From Yoonia sp. (GTDB taxonomy: Bacteria > Pseudomonadota > Alphaproteobacteria > Rhodobacterales > Rhodobacteraceae): a DNA stretch of 60,651 nt. The notes beneath the pieces were generated by a model, which was not told the DNA's origin, ran no database searches, and worked only from the letters and a program-made list of their open reading frames with translations. A program made the position numbers and the translations under genes. Positions 1 to 8,167 of the stretch are shown one piece after another (the stretch's first letter is position 1; every line of letters begins with the position of its first letter). The DNA is taken from the NCBI RefSeq assembly GCF_014859355.1, contig NZ_JACUUJ010000017.1:1-60651 (forward strand), given 5' to 3'.

Positions 1-8
1 CAGTTATT

Positions 9-47
9 ATGATACTTGACATATCATCTTGCCATTTTTATATGGCA
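9..47 (+). promoter_or_regulatory. Sigma-70-like promoter with two nested palindromic operators
   Basis: A TTGACA box (16-21) and TATATG (39-44) are spaced by 17 nt, 28 nt upstream of the XRE gene start. Two inverted repeats sit exactly on these elements: ATGATA-N7-TATCAT (9-14/22-27) encloses the -35, and TGCCAT-N6-ATGGCA (30-35/42-47) covers the -10. This is the arrangement expected of an autorepressed regulator. That the downstream XRE protein binds here is inference. Confidence 0.55.
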
Positions 48-71
48 GTCATAGACGTCAGGACATGATCC

Positions 72-329
72 ATGATTACCGCTACCCAACTCCGTGCCGC
101 GCGTGCATTACTTGGTATTGATCAAAAAAGACTGGCTGAATTAGCGGGCCTTTCGGTGCCCACGATCCAGCGGATGGAGGCCAGCAGCGGCAACGTCAGG
201 GGGGTTGTGGACAGCCTGACCAAGGTTGTTGGCGCGCTTGAACAGGCCGGCGTTGAGCTGATCAGCGAAGGTGCAACCAGCACAGCCAGCGGACGCGGTG
301 TTCGCTTGAAGACCCCCCAAACACCCTAA
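72..329 (+). CDS. XRE-family helix-turn-helix transcriptional regulator
   Basis: This 85-residue protein is a single small DNA-binding domain of the Cro/CI (XRE) type. The N-terminal half contains the helix-turn-helix, with QKRLAELAGLSVPTIQRME (about residues 18-37) giving the typical 'A..AGLS..TI.R.E' pattern. The C-terminal part predicts a short hydrophobic helix (VVGALEQAGVELI) as in plasmid- or chromosome-borne small XRE proteins that carry no ligand domain. The ATG at 72 has an AGGA motif at 60-63. The promoter upstream carries two palindromes, so autoregulation is likely. The next gene is a SulP transporter 77 nt downstream on the same strand; whether it is a target is unknown. Target genes cannot be read from the sequence. 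Confidence 0.8.
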   Translation: MITATQLRAARALLGIDQKRLAELAGLSVPTIQRMEASSGNVRGVVDSLTKVVGALEQAGVELISEGATSTASGRGVRLKTPQTP

Positions 330-406
330 CACGACTTTACCCCGCGACGGCGACCGCCGACCAAAGCCTGCGATCCCGCCGCCTTTTTTACCAAGGTGCG
401 GATAAG

Positions 407-2101
407 ATGAATACCAAAGCAAAAGAACCAAGCAACGCGCCCAGTTTCGCAGAACTTTTTACACCAAAGCTGGTGACAGTCCTGCGCGAAGGCTATGGCC
501 TGGCGCAATTGCGCGCCGATGCGGTGGCCGGGCTGACGGTCGCTATTGTTGCATTGCCACTGAGCATGGCCATCGCCATTGCATCAGGGGCGACACCGGC
601 GCAGGGGCTTTATACAGCCATCGTCGGCGGGTTTCTTGTGTCGCTGCTGGGCGGGTCGCGGTTTCAGATCGGCGGGCCCGCGGGGGCCTTCATTGTTTTG
701 GTGGCCAGCACCGTCGCGCTGCACGGGATGGACGGGCTGATCCTTGCAACATTGATGTCAGGCATGATGATGGTGGCCGTCGGTTTTCTGCGGCTTGGCA
801 CCTATATCAAATTTATCCCCTTTCCCGTCACGGTCGGCTTTACCGCCGGGATCGCAGTGATCATCTTTGCCAGCCAAATCAAGGAATTGCTGGGTTTGTC
901 GCTTACCGACGAGCCGGGCGAGCTGCTGGAAAAACTCCCCGCGCTGTGGGATGCGCGCGCAAGCTTGACAGCGGCGGCATTGGCGGTCTCGGTCGTGACG
1001 GTCGCTGTCATCCTTGGATTGAAAAACTGGCGGCCGCATTGGCCCGGCATGTTGATTGCAGTGGCAGTTGCGGCGGGGGCAACGGCCCTGTTTGGCTTGC
1101 CGGTGGAAACCATCGGGACCAAGTTCGGCGGCATCCCCTCTGGCCTGCCTGCACCGGCTTTGCCTGTTTTCACGGTAGATCTGGCGCTTCAGGTCTTGCC
1201 CGCCGCCATTTCCTTTACCCTGCTTGGCGCGATTGAATCGCTGCTTTCAGCGGTCGTGGCCGACGGGATGACCGGGCGGCGGCACCGGTCAAACAGCGAA
1301 CTGGTCGCACAGGGTGCGGCCAATATCGGGGCGGCACTGTTTGGCGGGTTCTGCGTCACGGGCACAATCGCGCGGACCGCCACCAACGTGCGCGCCGGGG
1401 CGCATGGGCCTGTCGCAGGCATTCTGCACGCCATTTTCATTCTGTTATTCATGCTGGTGGCCGCACCACTGGCCGCCTATATCCCGCTTGCGGCTCTCGC
1501 CGGGGTCTTGGCCGTGGTCGCGTGGAACATGATTGAACGGCCCGCCATTTCGGTTCTGGTCCGGTCCGGCTGGGGCGATGCCAGCGTGCTGGGCGCGACC
1601 TTCTTTCTGACCATCTTCCGTGACCTGACCGAGGCAATCATCGTCGGCTTTGCGCTGGGGTCTGTCCTGTTCATCAACCGGATGAGCCAAAGCGCCGCAG
1701 TAGAAACAGAGACCCCCTTTGTCGGGCAGGATGTTGCCGACAGCGGCACATCCTATCAAGAGACGACAGCCGCTAACCCCGAAATTGTGGTGTATCACAT
1801 CACGGGCGCATTTTTCTTTGGTGCCGCCGCATCCATCGGGTCGGTGCTGGACCGTATTCAGACAACACACAAAGCACTGATTGTCGATTTTGGCGCTGTG
1901 CCATTCCTTGATTCCACCGGCGCAAATGTGATCGAAGGTCTGGCCCACAAGGCACACCGGCAAGGGGTGCGGCTTTATATTGCTGCCGCAAACCCAGACA
2001 TTCGCCGCGCCTTGTTGACGCATGGGGTGCGGCCCCCTGAAACTTGTTACACGACAACGGTCGCAGACGCGCTTGAGATCGAAGGACAAACCGCCGCATG
2101 A
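407..2101 (+). CDS. SulP-family anion permease with C-terminal STAS domain
   Basis: The 564-residue protein has the SulP (SLC26-like) architecture: a multi-helix membrane domain (about residues 30-420, beginning near the GLTVAIVALPLSMAIAIA segment) followed by a cytoplasmic STAS domain (about 445-555) with the FLDSTGANV motif. Bacterial SulP proteins move sulfate, bicarbonate or other anions, often with Na+ or H+. The sequence alone does not settle the substrate, and no carbonic anhydrase lies beside it that would argue for bicarbonate. The start at 407 has AAGGTG upstream at normal spacing. The gene sits between two small HTH proteins (72-329 and 2170-2451), so it may be regulated locally. 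Family call is firm; substrate is open. Confidence 0.9.
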   Translation: MNTKAKEPSNAPSFAELFTPKLVTVLREGYGLAQLRADAVAGLTVAIVALPLSMAIAIASGATPAQGLYTAIVGGFLVSLLGGSRFQIGGPAGAFIVLVASTVALHGMDGLILATLMSGMMMVAVGFLRLGTYIKFIPFPVTVGFTAGIAVIIFASQIKELLGLSLTDEPGELLEKLPALWDARASLTAAALAVSVVTVAVILGLKNWRPHWPGMLIAVAVAAGATALFGLPVETIGTKFGGIPSGLPAPALPVFTVDLALQVLPAAISFTLLGAIESLLSAVVADGMTGRRHRSNSELVAQGAANIGAALFGGFCVTGTIARTATNVRAGAHGPVAGILHAIFILLFMLVAAPLAAYIPLAALAGVLAVVAWNMIERPAISVLVRSGWGDASVLGATFFLTIFRDLTEAIIVGFALGSVLFINRMSQSAAVETETPFVGQDVADSGTSYQETTAANPEIVVYHITGAFFFGAAASIGSVLDRIQTTHKALIVDFGAVPFLDSTGANVIEGLAHKAHRQGVRLYIAAANPDIRRALLTHGVRPPETCYTTTVADALEIEGQTAA

Positions 2102-2169
2102 CACAGCATCACTTGGTATCATCGGATTGACCATCATCAACGCAGTGCACGTTATCATCGGAGAAGGCC

Positions 2170-2451
2170 ATGAAGTTTGAACAAGCACAAACCCTTTTAC
2201 GGCGCCGCAATTCGGGTGCAACGTTTCGCAGAAGGGTCGTCTTGCGCGCGCTTGAACGGCCCCGGACGCAGACCGAGTTGCGCAACTATCTGGGCATGAG
2301 CAATTCGGGCACCCTGCATCTGTTGCGTCGCATGGAAAGCGAGGGGCTGGTGCGCGCGGTTCAGCGTGTCGGTTGGACCCAAGTCTGGGAACGGCGCACC
2401 AATACATGCGACACTGACACCGCAGACGAAAGCGTTACGGGCAAAACCTGA
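2170..2451 (+). CDS. Small winged-helix DNA-binding protein
   Basis: The 93-residue basic protein contains a winged-helix pattern: VVLRALERPRTQTELRNYLG (about residues 24-43), then a recognition-helix-like stretch SNSGTLHLLRRMESEGLV and a wing ending WTQVWERR. This resembles compact MarR/ArsR-like or replication-type wHTH proteins, but I do not recognise a named family. The last 15 residues are acidic and polar and probably disordered. A strong GGAGAAGG ribosome binding site sits just upstream. It follows the SulP gene by 68 nt on the same strand and could be cotranscribed with it. Function in transcription control is inferred from the fold only. Confidence 0.65.
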   Translation: MKFEQAQTLLRRRNSGATFRRRVVLRALERPRTQTELRNYLGMSNSGTLHLLRRMESEGLVRAVQRVGWTQVWERRTNTCDTDTADESVTGKT

Positions 2452-2522
2452 ACAGGCTTTTGCTGCAATCACGGGCCGCCATGGGTTTTGCCGGCCTGTG
2501 CCACCACATAGGAACCAAGAAA

Positions 2523-2576
2523 ATGGGTATTTTCTTTATTTTCGCACTGATCGCATTTCTGCTTTATCTTTTCTAA
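2523..2576 (+). CDS. Possible 17-residue hydrophobic micropeptide
   Basis: An ATG at 2523 opens a 17-codon frame ending in TAA whose product (MGIFFIFALIAFLLYLF) is almost entirely hydrophobic, like a single membrane helix. An AGGAA ribosome binding motif lies 8 nt upstream (2510-2514). It sits in the space between the winged-helix gene and the convergent subtilase gene. Such short hydrophobic frames occur by chance in T-rich stretches, so this is a candidate only. A longer overlapping frame (2366-2725) looks like an antisense or shadow frame and is not preferred. Confidence 0.25.
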   Translation: MGIFFIFALIAFLLYLF

Positions 2577-2618
2577 TCACGGCATTTTCCCGATACCATG
2601 TTAGGGGGGTGCGCTTTT

Positions 2619-4025
2619 TCATTCATCAGATGCAGGCAAATACTGCGGATTGGCTGACATCAGACGACACGACGCATCCACCGCAGGCACCAGCCCTGCC
2701 CCAAAAACAGGATCGGGCCCAATAGGGCCAATATCCGTCGCCAATTGATTCAATGACTCGGCGACTTCCGGGGCCGTCAGGTCAGGCACGGCCACCCGGA
2801 GCAGCCCAGCAGCAGCCGTTACAAAAGGTGTTGCAAAGGATGTTCCGGTTTTCCAACGCGCGCCCCGCACAGAAGCGGCCGTCCAGACTGCAACACCCGG
2901 CGCGGCAAGATCGACGTGTTCGCCCTGCACCGCGCGCCGATAGATATTCTTGTCACGGTCCACCGCGGTGACTGCAATCACCGGTTCAATCGCCGCCGGA
3001 TACAGCGGGTCGGACCGTGGCCCAGCATTGCCCACAGCGGCCACAACGACGATATCCCTTGTCTCGATGATCCTGCGGATTAGCTCGTCCAAAACGGCAT
3101 TTGGCGGCCCGGCAAGGCTCAGGTTCATCACATCGATATCCTGTTTGGCTAACAGGTCAATCGCCGCAAGCAATGAAAAAACATCTGCACGTTCATCGCC
3201 GTTCTGAACGCTGAAGGCATCGACAGCAAACACCTCGGCCTTGGGAACCAGCCCCGGCGACCGTGTGCCAGGTTGACCGATCAACAAGGCCACGATGGCG
3301 GTGCCATGCAGTTCGCGCGACGGTGTGGCCACCGATGGCGCAAAATCCAGTACAGTCAGCGCGGCACCTGCAAAAGTCTCATGGTCGGGATTGATGCCAG
3401 TATCGACAACGCCGATGCGCAGTCCGCCGCCACACCCATTGGCCCGGTTTTCGGGTAAGGACCACCCGAAATCAATTCTGATCGGGCATTCGAGGGCGAT
3501 GCAATCGGGGTCAAACCCTTGTTCGGCGCGGTAAAAATGGTTCAAATCCGCAGCTTCGCCACTTGGCGCGGCGCGCACAATATCGCGGGCCGCGTCAAGC
3601 GTCAGCCCCGCCGGGATGCGCAGCCGCCGCGAAACGACACCAAGCGAATCAAGGTCGCGTTCTTCAATGATTGCAAACCCTTGGGACACCAGCCCTGTCA
3701 GATCGTCAGGCGACAGGTTCAAAGTGACAATTTCATCGGAAAACGCCACCGGCCGCACCACAGGCGCTGCGGTCGGGGCAGGCCCAGGCGCAGGGCGAAA
3801 AATGCGGGACAACAACGGAGCAAGATCAATCGTGACAGGGTCAGCCGTGGGGGCCGGTCGTCTGGCCGAACGGGACCGGCTGGACCTGTCATCGTCGTCA
3901 TCATCATCATCGTCATCGTCATCGTCGGCATAGGCCATACCGAACGACCAGCTTTCGCCAACCGACAAAATCGGTGCGACCATCAACAGGCCAATACAGA
4001 GAAAAAGGATGAAATGACGTGGCAT
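2619..4025 (-). CDS. Secreted S8 (subtilisin-like) serine protease with poly-Asp tract
   Basis: The 468-residue protein begins with a hydrophobic signal segment (about residues 4-20), followed by 13 consecutive Asp (34-46), an Arg/Ser-rich and Pro-rich linker to about residue 90, a prodomain-like region (about 95-165) and a subtilase catalytic domain (about 200-450). The catalytic residues are visible: Asp208 (VVDTG), His240 (ELHGT), the oxyanion Asn333 (VGNAG) and Ser396 (GTSFATP). It should be exported and cleave peptide bonds outside the cytoplasm; whether it is membrane-retained by an uncleaved N-terminus is unclear. It is transcribed divergently from an ECF sigma/anti-sigma pair, with an ECF-type promoter directly in front. 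The acidic tract might bind Ca2+ (inference). The catalytic call is secure; the substrate is unknown. Confidence 0.92.
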   Translation of the reverse strand: MPRHFILFLCIGLLMVAPILSVGESWSFGMAYADDDDDDDDDDDDDRSSRSRSARRPAPTADPVTIDLAPLLSRIFRPAPGPAPTAAPVVRPVAFSDEIVTLNLSPDDLTGLVSQGFAIIEERDLDSLGVVSRRLRIPAGLTLDAARDIVRAAPSGEAADLNHFYRAEQGFDPDCIALECPIRIDFGWSLPENRANGCGGGLRIGVVDTGINPDHETFAGAALTVLDFAPSVATPSRELHGTAIVALLIGQPGTRSPGLVPKAEVFAVDAFSVQNGDERADVFSLLAAIDLLAKQDIDVMNLSLAGPPNAVLDELIRRIIETRDIVVVAAVGNAGPRSDPLYPAAIEPVIAVTAVDRDKNIYRRAVQGEHVDLAAPGVAVWTAASVRGARWKTGTSFATPFVTAAAGLLRVAVPDLTAPEVAESLNQLATDIGPIGPDPVFGAGLVPAVDASCRLMSANPQYLPASDE

Positions 4026-4055
4026 GAATGAATTCCGATTTGTTATCTGACGTGA

Positions 4056-4086
4056 ATTAGACGCATGGAAAAAGAATATATTCCCC
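4056..4086 (-). promoter_or_regulatory. ECF-sigma-type promoter of the subtilase gene
   Basis: On the minus strand GGGGAAT (4086-4080) is followed after 16 nt by CGTCTAAT (4063-4056), matching the common ECF layout GGAAT-N16-CGTC. It ends 30 nt before the subtilase start codon. The only sigma factor gene in the window lies immediately on the other side. I found no comparable element facing the sigma gene itself, which would make the protease, not the sigma operon, the direct target. Confidence 0.6.
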
Positions 4087-4139
4087 GCTAACCATTACAA
4101 GCCGAAGTAATTCATGATTCCCACAGCTGGCTCAAGCGA

Positions 4140-4634
4140 TTGTCTTACCCTGATTTTGAAAACACCCTGATCGCCCTGATGCCGAATTTGTATCGGTATG
4201 GCCTGCGCCTTTCGCGCCGGCCCGACATCGCAGAGGATCTGGTGCAGATCACGGTCGAACGCGCACTTGGCGCGCGCGACACGCTGGATGCGGCGACCCG
4301 CCTTGAACCCTGGCTGATCCGCATTCTGCGCAACGCCTATATTGACATGACCCGGCGCAACAAGACGCGGGGCACAGAAATCGATATCTTTGACGCGCCA
4401 GATGCAGCGACGGTCGATGGGGCACGTGTGACCGAAAACGCACTGATGCTGGACGCCACCGAACGCGCCTTGCAAGACCTGCCCGAAGACCAGCGCAGCG
4501 TGCTGTTGCTCGTGTGTTATCAAGAGATGTCTTATGCTGATACAGCAGACATTCTGGGCATCCCCAAAGGCACTGTCATGAGCCGCCTTGCCCGTGCGCG
4601 TGCCGCCTTGGCAGAAAAGTTGGGAATAAATTGA
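4140..4634 (+). CDS. ECF-type RNA polymerase sigma factor
   Basis: The 164-residue protein has only sigma regions 2 and 4, as in extracytoplasmic-function sigma factors. Region 2 includes DIAEDLVQITVERAL (about residues 28-42) and region 4 has LPEDQRSVLLL...SYADTADILGIPKGTVMSRLARARAAL (about 119-157), with the helix-turn-helix that reads the -35. The start is a TTG at 4140 because no in-frame ATG precedes the conserved N-terminus; the ribosome binding site is weak. An anti-sigma gene follows after 34 nt and a secreted subtilase is divergent, so the trio is a plausible envelope-stress or secretion regulon. The inducing signal is unknown. Confidence 0.92.
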   Translation: MSYPDFENTLIALMPNLYRYGLRLSRRPDIAEDLVQITVERALGARDTLDAATRLEPWLIRILRNAYIDMTRRNKTRGTEIDIFDAPDAATVDGARVTENALMLDATERALQDLPEDQRSVLLLVCYQEMSYADTADILGIPKGTVMSRLARARAALAEKLGIN

Positions 4635-4668
4635 CAGCGCATGCGTCATCACAGGGCAATGTGCGGAG

Positions 4669-5412
4669 ATGGACATGAACAGTGATAAAGTTAACGATCT
4701 TACCTTGATGGCCTATGCCGACGGCGCGCTTGACGCCGCAGAGGCCGCGCGCGTTGCGCAAATGGTCGCAGCGGACCCGATACTGGCGCAGCGTCTGGCA
4801 GGTTTTACGGGCACCCGCGATGCGCTGGCGGCGCTGCGGCGTAAGGATGATGACAACATCCCACTGCCTACCGACTTGCAGGCGAAATTGCGCGCACAGA
4901 TAAACGCCGCTGCGGAGGCAAAGGCGGCAGCACCCGCAAACCTGTTACCTTTTGCCCGCAAATCGCGCGGATTGGCGCCGTTTTGGTCTGGCGCGCTTGC
5001 TGCCAGTCTGGCCTTGGCCGTGGGCCTGGGTGCAGGCTATTTCATGGCTTCGCAACCTGCCGGCAGCGACAATCTGGCCCTGGCGGCGGCGCTAGACCGC
5101 GCGCCATCAGGATCCGAGGAACACTTGGCAGACGGAACCGTCGTGCGGTTGGTATCCAGTTTTTACAATGCACAAGGCGCATTTTGCCGGGAATACGAAC
5201 GCCGACAGCCCACCGGCGCACAGACGATCGAAGTCGCTTGCGACGCCGGCACCGGATGGCAAATGCAGTTGATGCTGGCCTTCAATGACACCGAAGGTTA
5301 CGCCCCCGCCGCTGCGCCCGAACTGCTGGATCTGTATTTCACGCAATCTGCCGCAGGCGCGCCGCTTTCGGTCGCGCAAGAGCAAAGTGCGCTTGCAACA
5401 CGGGGCCGCTGA
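4669..5412 (+). CDS. Single-pass transmembrane anti-sigma factor
   Basis: The 247-residue protein has an N-terminal cytoplasmic anti-sigma-like domain (about residues 5-60, LTLMAYADGALDAAEAARV), a linker, one transmembrane helix (about 104-127) and an extracytoplasmic domain of about 115 residues containing two cysteines. The zinc motif HxxxCxxC of the ZAS class is absent, so it is not a redox ZAS anti-sigma. By position and layout it should hold the neighbouring ECF sigma factor at the membrane until a periplasmic signal triggers release. The start may be 4669 or the second Met at 4675; GGAG upstream fits both. Partner assignment is by adjacency. Confidence 0.82.
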   Translation: MDMNSDKVNDLTLMAYADGALDAAEAARVAQMVAADPILAQRLAGFTGTRDALAALRRKDDDNIPLPTDLQAKLRAQINAAAEAKAAAPANLLPFARKSRGLAPFWSGALAASLALAVGLGAGYFMASQPAGSDNLALAAALDRAPSGSEEHLADGTVVRLVSSFYNAQGAFCREYERRQPTGAQTIEVACDAGTGWQMQLMLAFNDTEGYAPAAAPELLDLYFTQSAAGAPLSVAQEQSALATRGR

Positions 5413-5640
5413 TTTGACATCCGCCGCATGTCTGGCGCCGCTTGTCTGGCGCGGCACGGCACAGCAAAGCGCGCAGTGATCGGGCTAGGTGTTCAGGCCC
5501 GAGATGTGTTAGGCTTATGCTGCGATGTGGCCGCCACGTGATGACGTGTGCTTTACTGGAAAATCTTGCGCAAACATGCAGGATCCATCCCCGGCATATA
5601 TCGGGTCCGCATCGCACAACCAGATAAAGGAGAAACCTTA

Positions 5641-5928
5641 ATGTCTGACAAAAACGCATATACCGAAAAAGCAAAGGCAAAACTGGATCAGTGGAATGCA
5701 GAAATCGACAAGCTGAAAGCCAAAGCTGAAGAATCCGAAGCCGATGCAAAGATCGCATATCAAAAACAGATCGACGAACTCCGCGACCAGCGCGATGCCG
5801 CGGAAGCAAAGCTCAAGGAAGTTCATGAAGCCAGCGACGATGCATGGTCCGAAATGAAAGCCGGCTTCGATAAGGCGTGGGATAACATATCGACTTCGAT
5901 TGAAAAGGCCATGTCCCGGTTCAAATAA
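5641..5928 (+). CDS. Small coiled-coil protein of unknown function
   Basis: The 95-residue product is highly charged, Lys/Glu/Ala-rich and almost continuously helical (about residues 8-70, heptad-like KLDQWNAEIDKLKAKAEE), with a C-terminal amphipathic WSEMKAGFDKAWDNI segment. There is no signal peptide. Similar short coiled-coil proteins occur in proteobacteria and cyanobacteria near stress genes, but no function is established that I can name. The start at 5641 is set by a strong AAAGGAG 8 nt upstream; a longer frame from 5548 lacks such a site. It stands alone 228 nt after the anti-sigma gene and probably has its own promoter. Confidence 0.75.
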   Translation: MSDKNAYTEKAKAKLDQWNAEIDKLKAKAEESEADAKIAYQKQIDELRDQRDAAEAKLKEVHEASDDAWSEMKAGFDKAWDNISTSIEKAMSRFK

Positions 5929-6063
5929 CGTCCCGGCCCAGCCTCGTGCGCAGGCAGATTTTTATTGTGATCCGATCGGCGTCGCAATAGCCTTGCTGCA
6001 ACGCAGCATGAGGGCGACATGGCCGGGTTTCGCACGCAAGAATACATTAATTCGGTGCTTTCA

Positions 6064-6105
6064 GGCCAGCGCCCCCGCGGTGTAAACAGCATGGGGGCGT
6101 TGGTC
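6064..6105 (+). repeat. 13-bp stem hairpin in the gntP leader
   Basis: GGCCAGCGCCCCC (6064-6076) pairs with GGGGGCGTTGGTC (6093-6105) with two G-U wobbles, leaving a 16-nt loop. It ends 36 nt before the permease start. No T-run follows, so a classical terminator is unlikely; it could be a leader structure or an upstream Rho-independent remnant. Confidence 0.5.
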
Positions 6106-6141
6106 AGGCACATCATCTTTGCCTGGGCGAAGGGCTAGCGC

Positions 6142-7521
6142 ATGGTGGGTGGTTTTGTCATTTTCGCGGCACTGGCGGCCCTTATCTTTTTAGCCTATCG
6201 CGGGCTGAGCCTGTTGCTGATCGCGCCGGCCATGGCCATGACCGCCGTGCTGATCGCCGAAGGTGGGCCAGTTCTGGCAAGCTATACCCAGGTTTTCATG
6301 CGCGCGATGGGCGGATTCGTCATCCAGTACTTCCCGTTGTTCTTGCTGGGCGCGGTCTTTGGCAAACTGATGGAAGCGTCGGGTGCCGCGCGCGTTCTGG
6401 CAGATGGTATTATCCACCGGCTTGGGGAACGCCGCGCAATTTTGTCGGTGATCCTGTCCTGCGCGGTCATGACATATGGCGGGGTCTCGCTTTTTGTTGT
6501 GGCTTTTGCCGTCTGGCCTATCGCAGCGGCACTGTTCCGCGAGGCGAACCTGCCCAAAGTCCTGATCCCGGCCACGATCGCGCTGGGTGCCTTTACCTTT
6601 ACCATGACAGCCCTGCCCGGCACGCCAGCGATCCAGAATGCTATCCCGATGCCGTATTTTGGCACCACACCCTTTGCAGCACCGGGGCTGGGGATCATTT
6701 CAGGGGCGATGATGTTCGGAATGGGCTGGGCGTGGCTGGAATACCGCGCACGGGCTTTGGGACCGGGCTACGCCAGCACCGCAGAACCCACCCAAAATGC
6801 GCAACAGGACAATCTGCCGTCGCTTTTCGTTGCGGTCATTCCGTTGGTTCTGGTCTTGGGGATAAACCTTGTTTTCACTTTCTGGGTGATCCCGCGGATG
6901 GACACCGGCTATCTGGCAAGATCAGACTTTGGCACAACAGATGTCTCAGCGCTGCGCGGCATCTGGTCGATCATTGCGGCGCTGACGCTTGCGTCGCTGG
7001 TGCTGGTGGCGTTGAACTGGCGGCGTCTGGCGGATGGTCTGGGCAAGACGCTGGACGATGGCGCGCGGGATTCGCTGCAACCGATTTTCAACACCGCAAG
7101 CCTTGTCGGCTTTGGCGCGGTAATTGCAACGCTGTCAGCCTTTGGCGTGATCCGTGACTGGGTGGTCAACCTTGGCGGTGACAACCCGCTGATATCGCTT
7201 GCCATTGGCACAAGCTTGCTGGCGGGGATGACGGGCTCGGCATCGGGGGGGATGTCCATTGCACTGGCGACCTTGGGCGAAACATATCTGGCGATGGGTC
7301 AGGCGGCGGGGATATCGCCCGCGCTGCTGCACCGTGTCACGGCTGTTGCCACAGGAGGGCTGGACGCCTTGCCACACAACGGTGCGGTGATCACCCTTTT
7401 GACGATCTGCGGGCTGACGCATCGCGAAGCCTATCGGGATGTCGCCGTGGTCGCCGTCATCATACCGATCATCGCGCTTGTCGTGCTGGTGACGCTGGGC
7501 AGCCTGCTGGGCAGTTTTTGA
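6142..7521 (+). CDS. GntP-family permease (gluconate/organic acid:H+ symporter type)
   Basis: The 459-residue, highly hydrophobic protein has about 12-13 predicted membrane segments with GntP-like landmarks: an early YFPLFLLGAVFGKLMEASGAA segment (residues about 62-82), FTMTALPGTPAIQN in the middle and a C-terminal VATGGLDALPHNGAVITLL motif. GntP proteins import gluconate or related hydroxy acids with protons. No sugar-acid catabolic genes are beside it, so the substrate cannot be assigned. The start has GAAGGG 7 nt upstream, and a strong hairpin lies in the leader. It is monocistronic as far as can be seen; the next real gene (arsR) starts 295 nt downstream. Confidence 0.87.
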   Translation: MVGGFVIFAALAALIFLAYRGLSLLLIAPAMAMTAVLIAEGGPVLASYTQVFMRAMGGFVIQYFPLFLLGAVFGKLMEASGAARVLADGIIHRLGERRAILSVILSCAVMTYGGVSLFVVAFAVWPIAAALFREANLPKVLIPATIALGAFTFTMTALPGTPAIQNAIPMPYFGTTPFAAPGLGIISGAMMFGMGWAWLEYRARALGPGYASTAEPTQNAQQDNLPSLFVAVIPLVLVLGINLVFTFWVIPRMDTGYLARSDFGTTDVSALRGIWSIIAALTLASLVLVALNWRRLADGLGKTLDDGARDSLQPIFNTASLVGFGAVIATLSAFGVIRDWVVNLGGDNPLISLAIGTSLLAGMTGSASGGMSIALATLGETYLAMGQAAGISPALLHRVTAVATGGLDALPHNGAVITLLTICGLTHREAYRDVAVVAVIIPIIALVVLVTLGSLLGSF

Positions 7522-7816
7522 AACACACGATCGAGGATGCGCCCTTTTTCTGATCCGCTTGCACAACAATTCCGCGAAGTCTGGCATGATGCCTACGCTG
7601 ATCGGCAAGCCGACAAATCTGATTGTATCCGGGTTTCAGCGATGGCACCGGCAATGTGCCTTTCGGTGATCGTGGCGGTGATCGCCTTCCCCTTGTTGCG
7701 GGTCGTCAGGCCATTCTGGCGGCACGGCACCTGCCTTGCGCCTCCAGCGTTGTTTTCACTGGTATCGTCATTTCCCGATTGATATGTATAGGCTAAAGAC
7801 GATACAGGAGCATGCC

Positions 7817-8167
7817 ATGCCGATCAAAGACCACCAGGTTTTGTCGCCCCTGCTTGCAGAGAAAGACATCGCCGCGATTGCCAAGGCGCTGGCACATCCC
7901 GCGCGGGTCAGGATCATTGCTTTTGTGTTGTCGCGTCCCGGCTGCATAGGCGGCGATATCGTCGATCAGGTTGGGCTTGCGCAATCGACGGTGTCAGAAC
8001 ATCTGCGGATTCTCAAGGAATCGGGACTGATCGAGGGCACCATCACCTATCCACGGACCTGCTATTGGCTCAACCCTGCGTCCTTGGCCCCGCTGCGCGC
8101 CTTGATCGATGCAGTCGCCGCGCGCCCCGCAAGCGGGGAAAACAGTGTTTGCGACACGTCGCCTTGA
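7817..8167 (+). CDS. arsR: ArsR/SmtB-family metalloregulator of the arsenite operon
   Basis: The 116-residue winged-helix protein has the ArsR recognition helix QSTVSEHLRILKESGLI (about residues 56-72) preceded by ALAHPARVRIIAFVL. A single cysteine pair typical of the classical CxC sensor in helix 3 is not present; Cys35 (RPGC) and Cys78 (PRTC) are the likely thiol ligands, as seen in several alphaproteobacterial ArsR variants (inference). It starts at the ATG at 7817 with ACAGGAG upstream, not at the longer upstream frame. It directly precedes the ACR3 arsenite efflux gene (60 nt), so it should repress this two-gene operon until As(III) binds. Confidence 0.88.
   Translation: MPIKDHQVLSPLLAEKDIAAIAKALAHPARVRIIAFVLSRPGCIGGDIVDQVGLAQSTVSEHLRILKESGLIEGTITYPRTCYWLNPASLAPLRALIDAVAARPASGENSVCDTSP

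Noticed and set aside
1445..2407. Minus-strand frame of 320 codons opposite the SulP gene
   Set aside because: It runs antisense through the STAS domain and the winged-helix gene, with no recognisable domain.
7537..7782. 81-codon frame between gntP and arsR
   Set aside because: It has no ribosome site and covers the region expected to hold the ars promoter. No domain is recognised.
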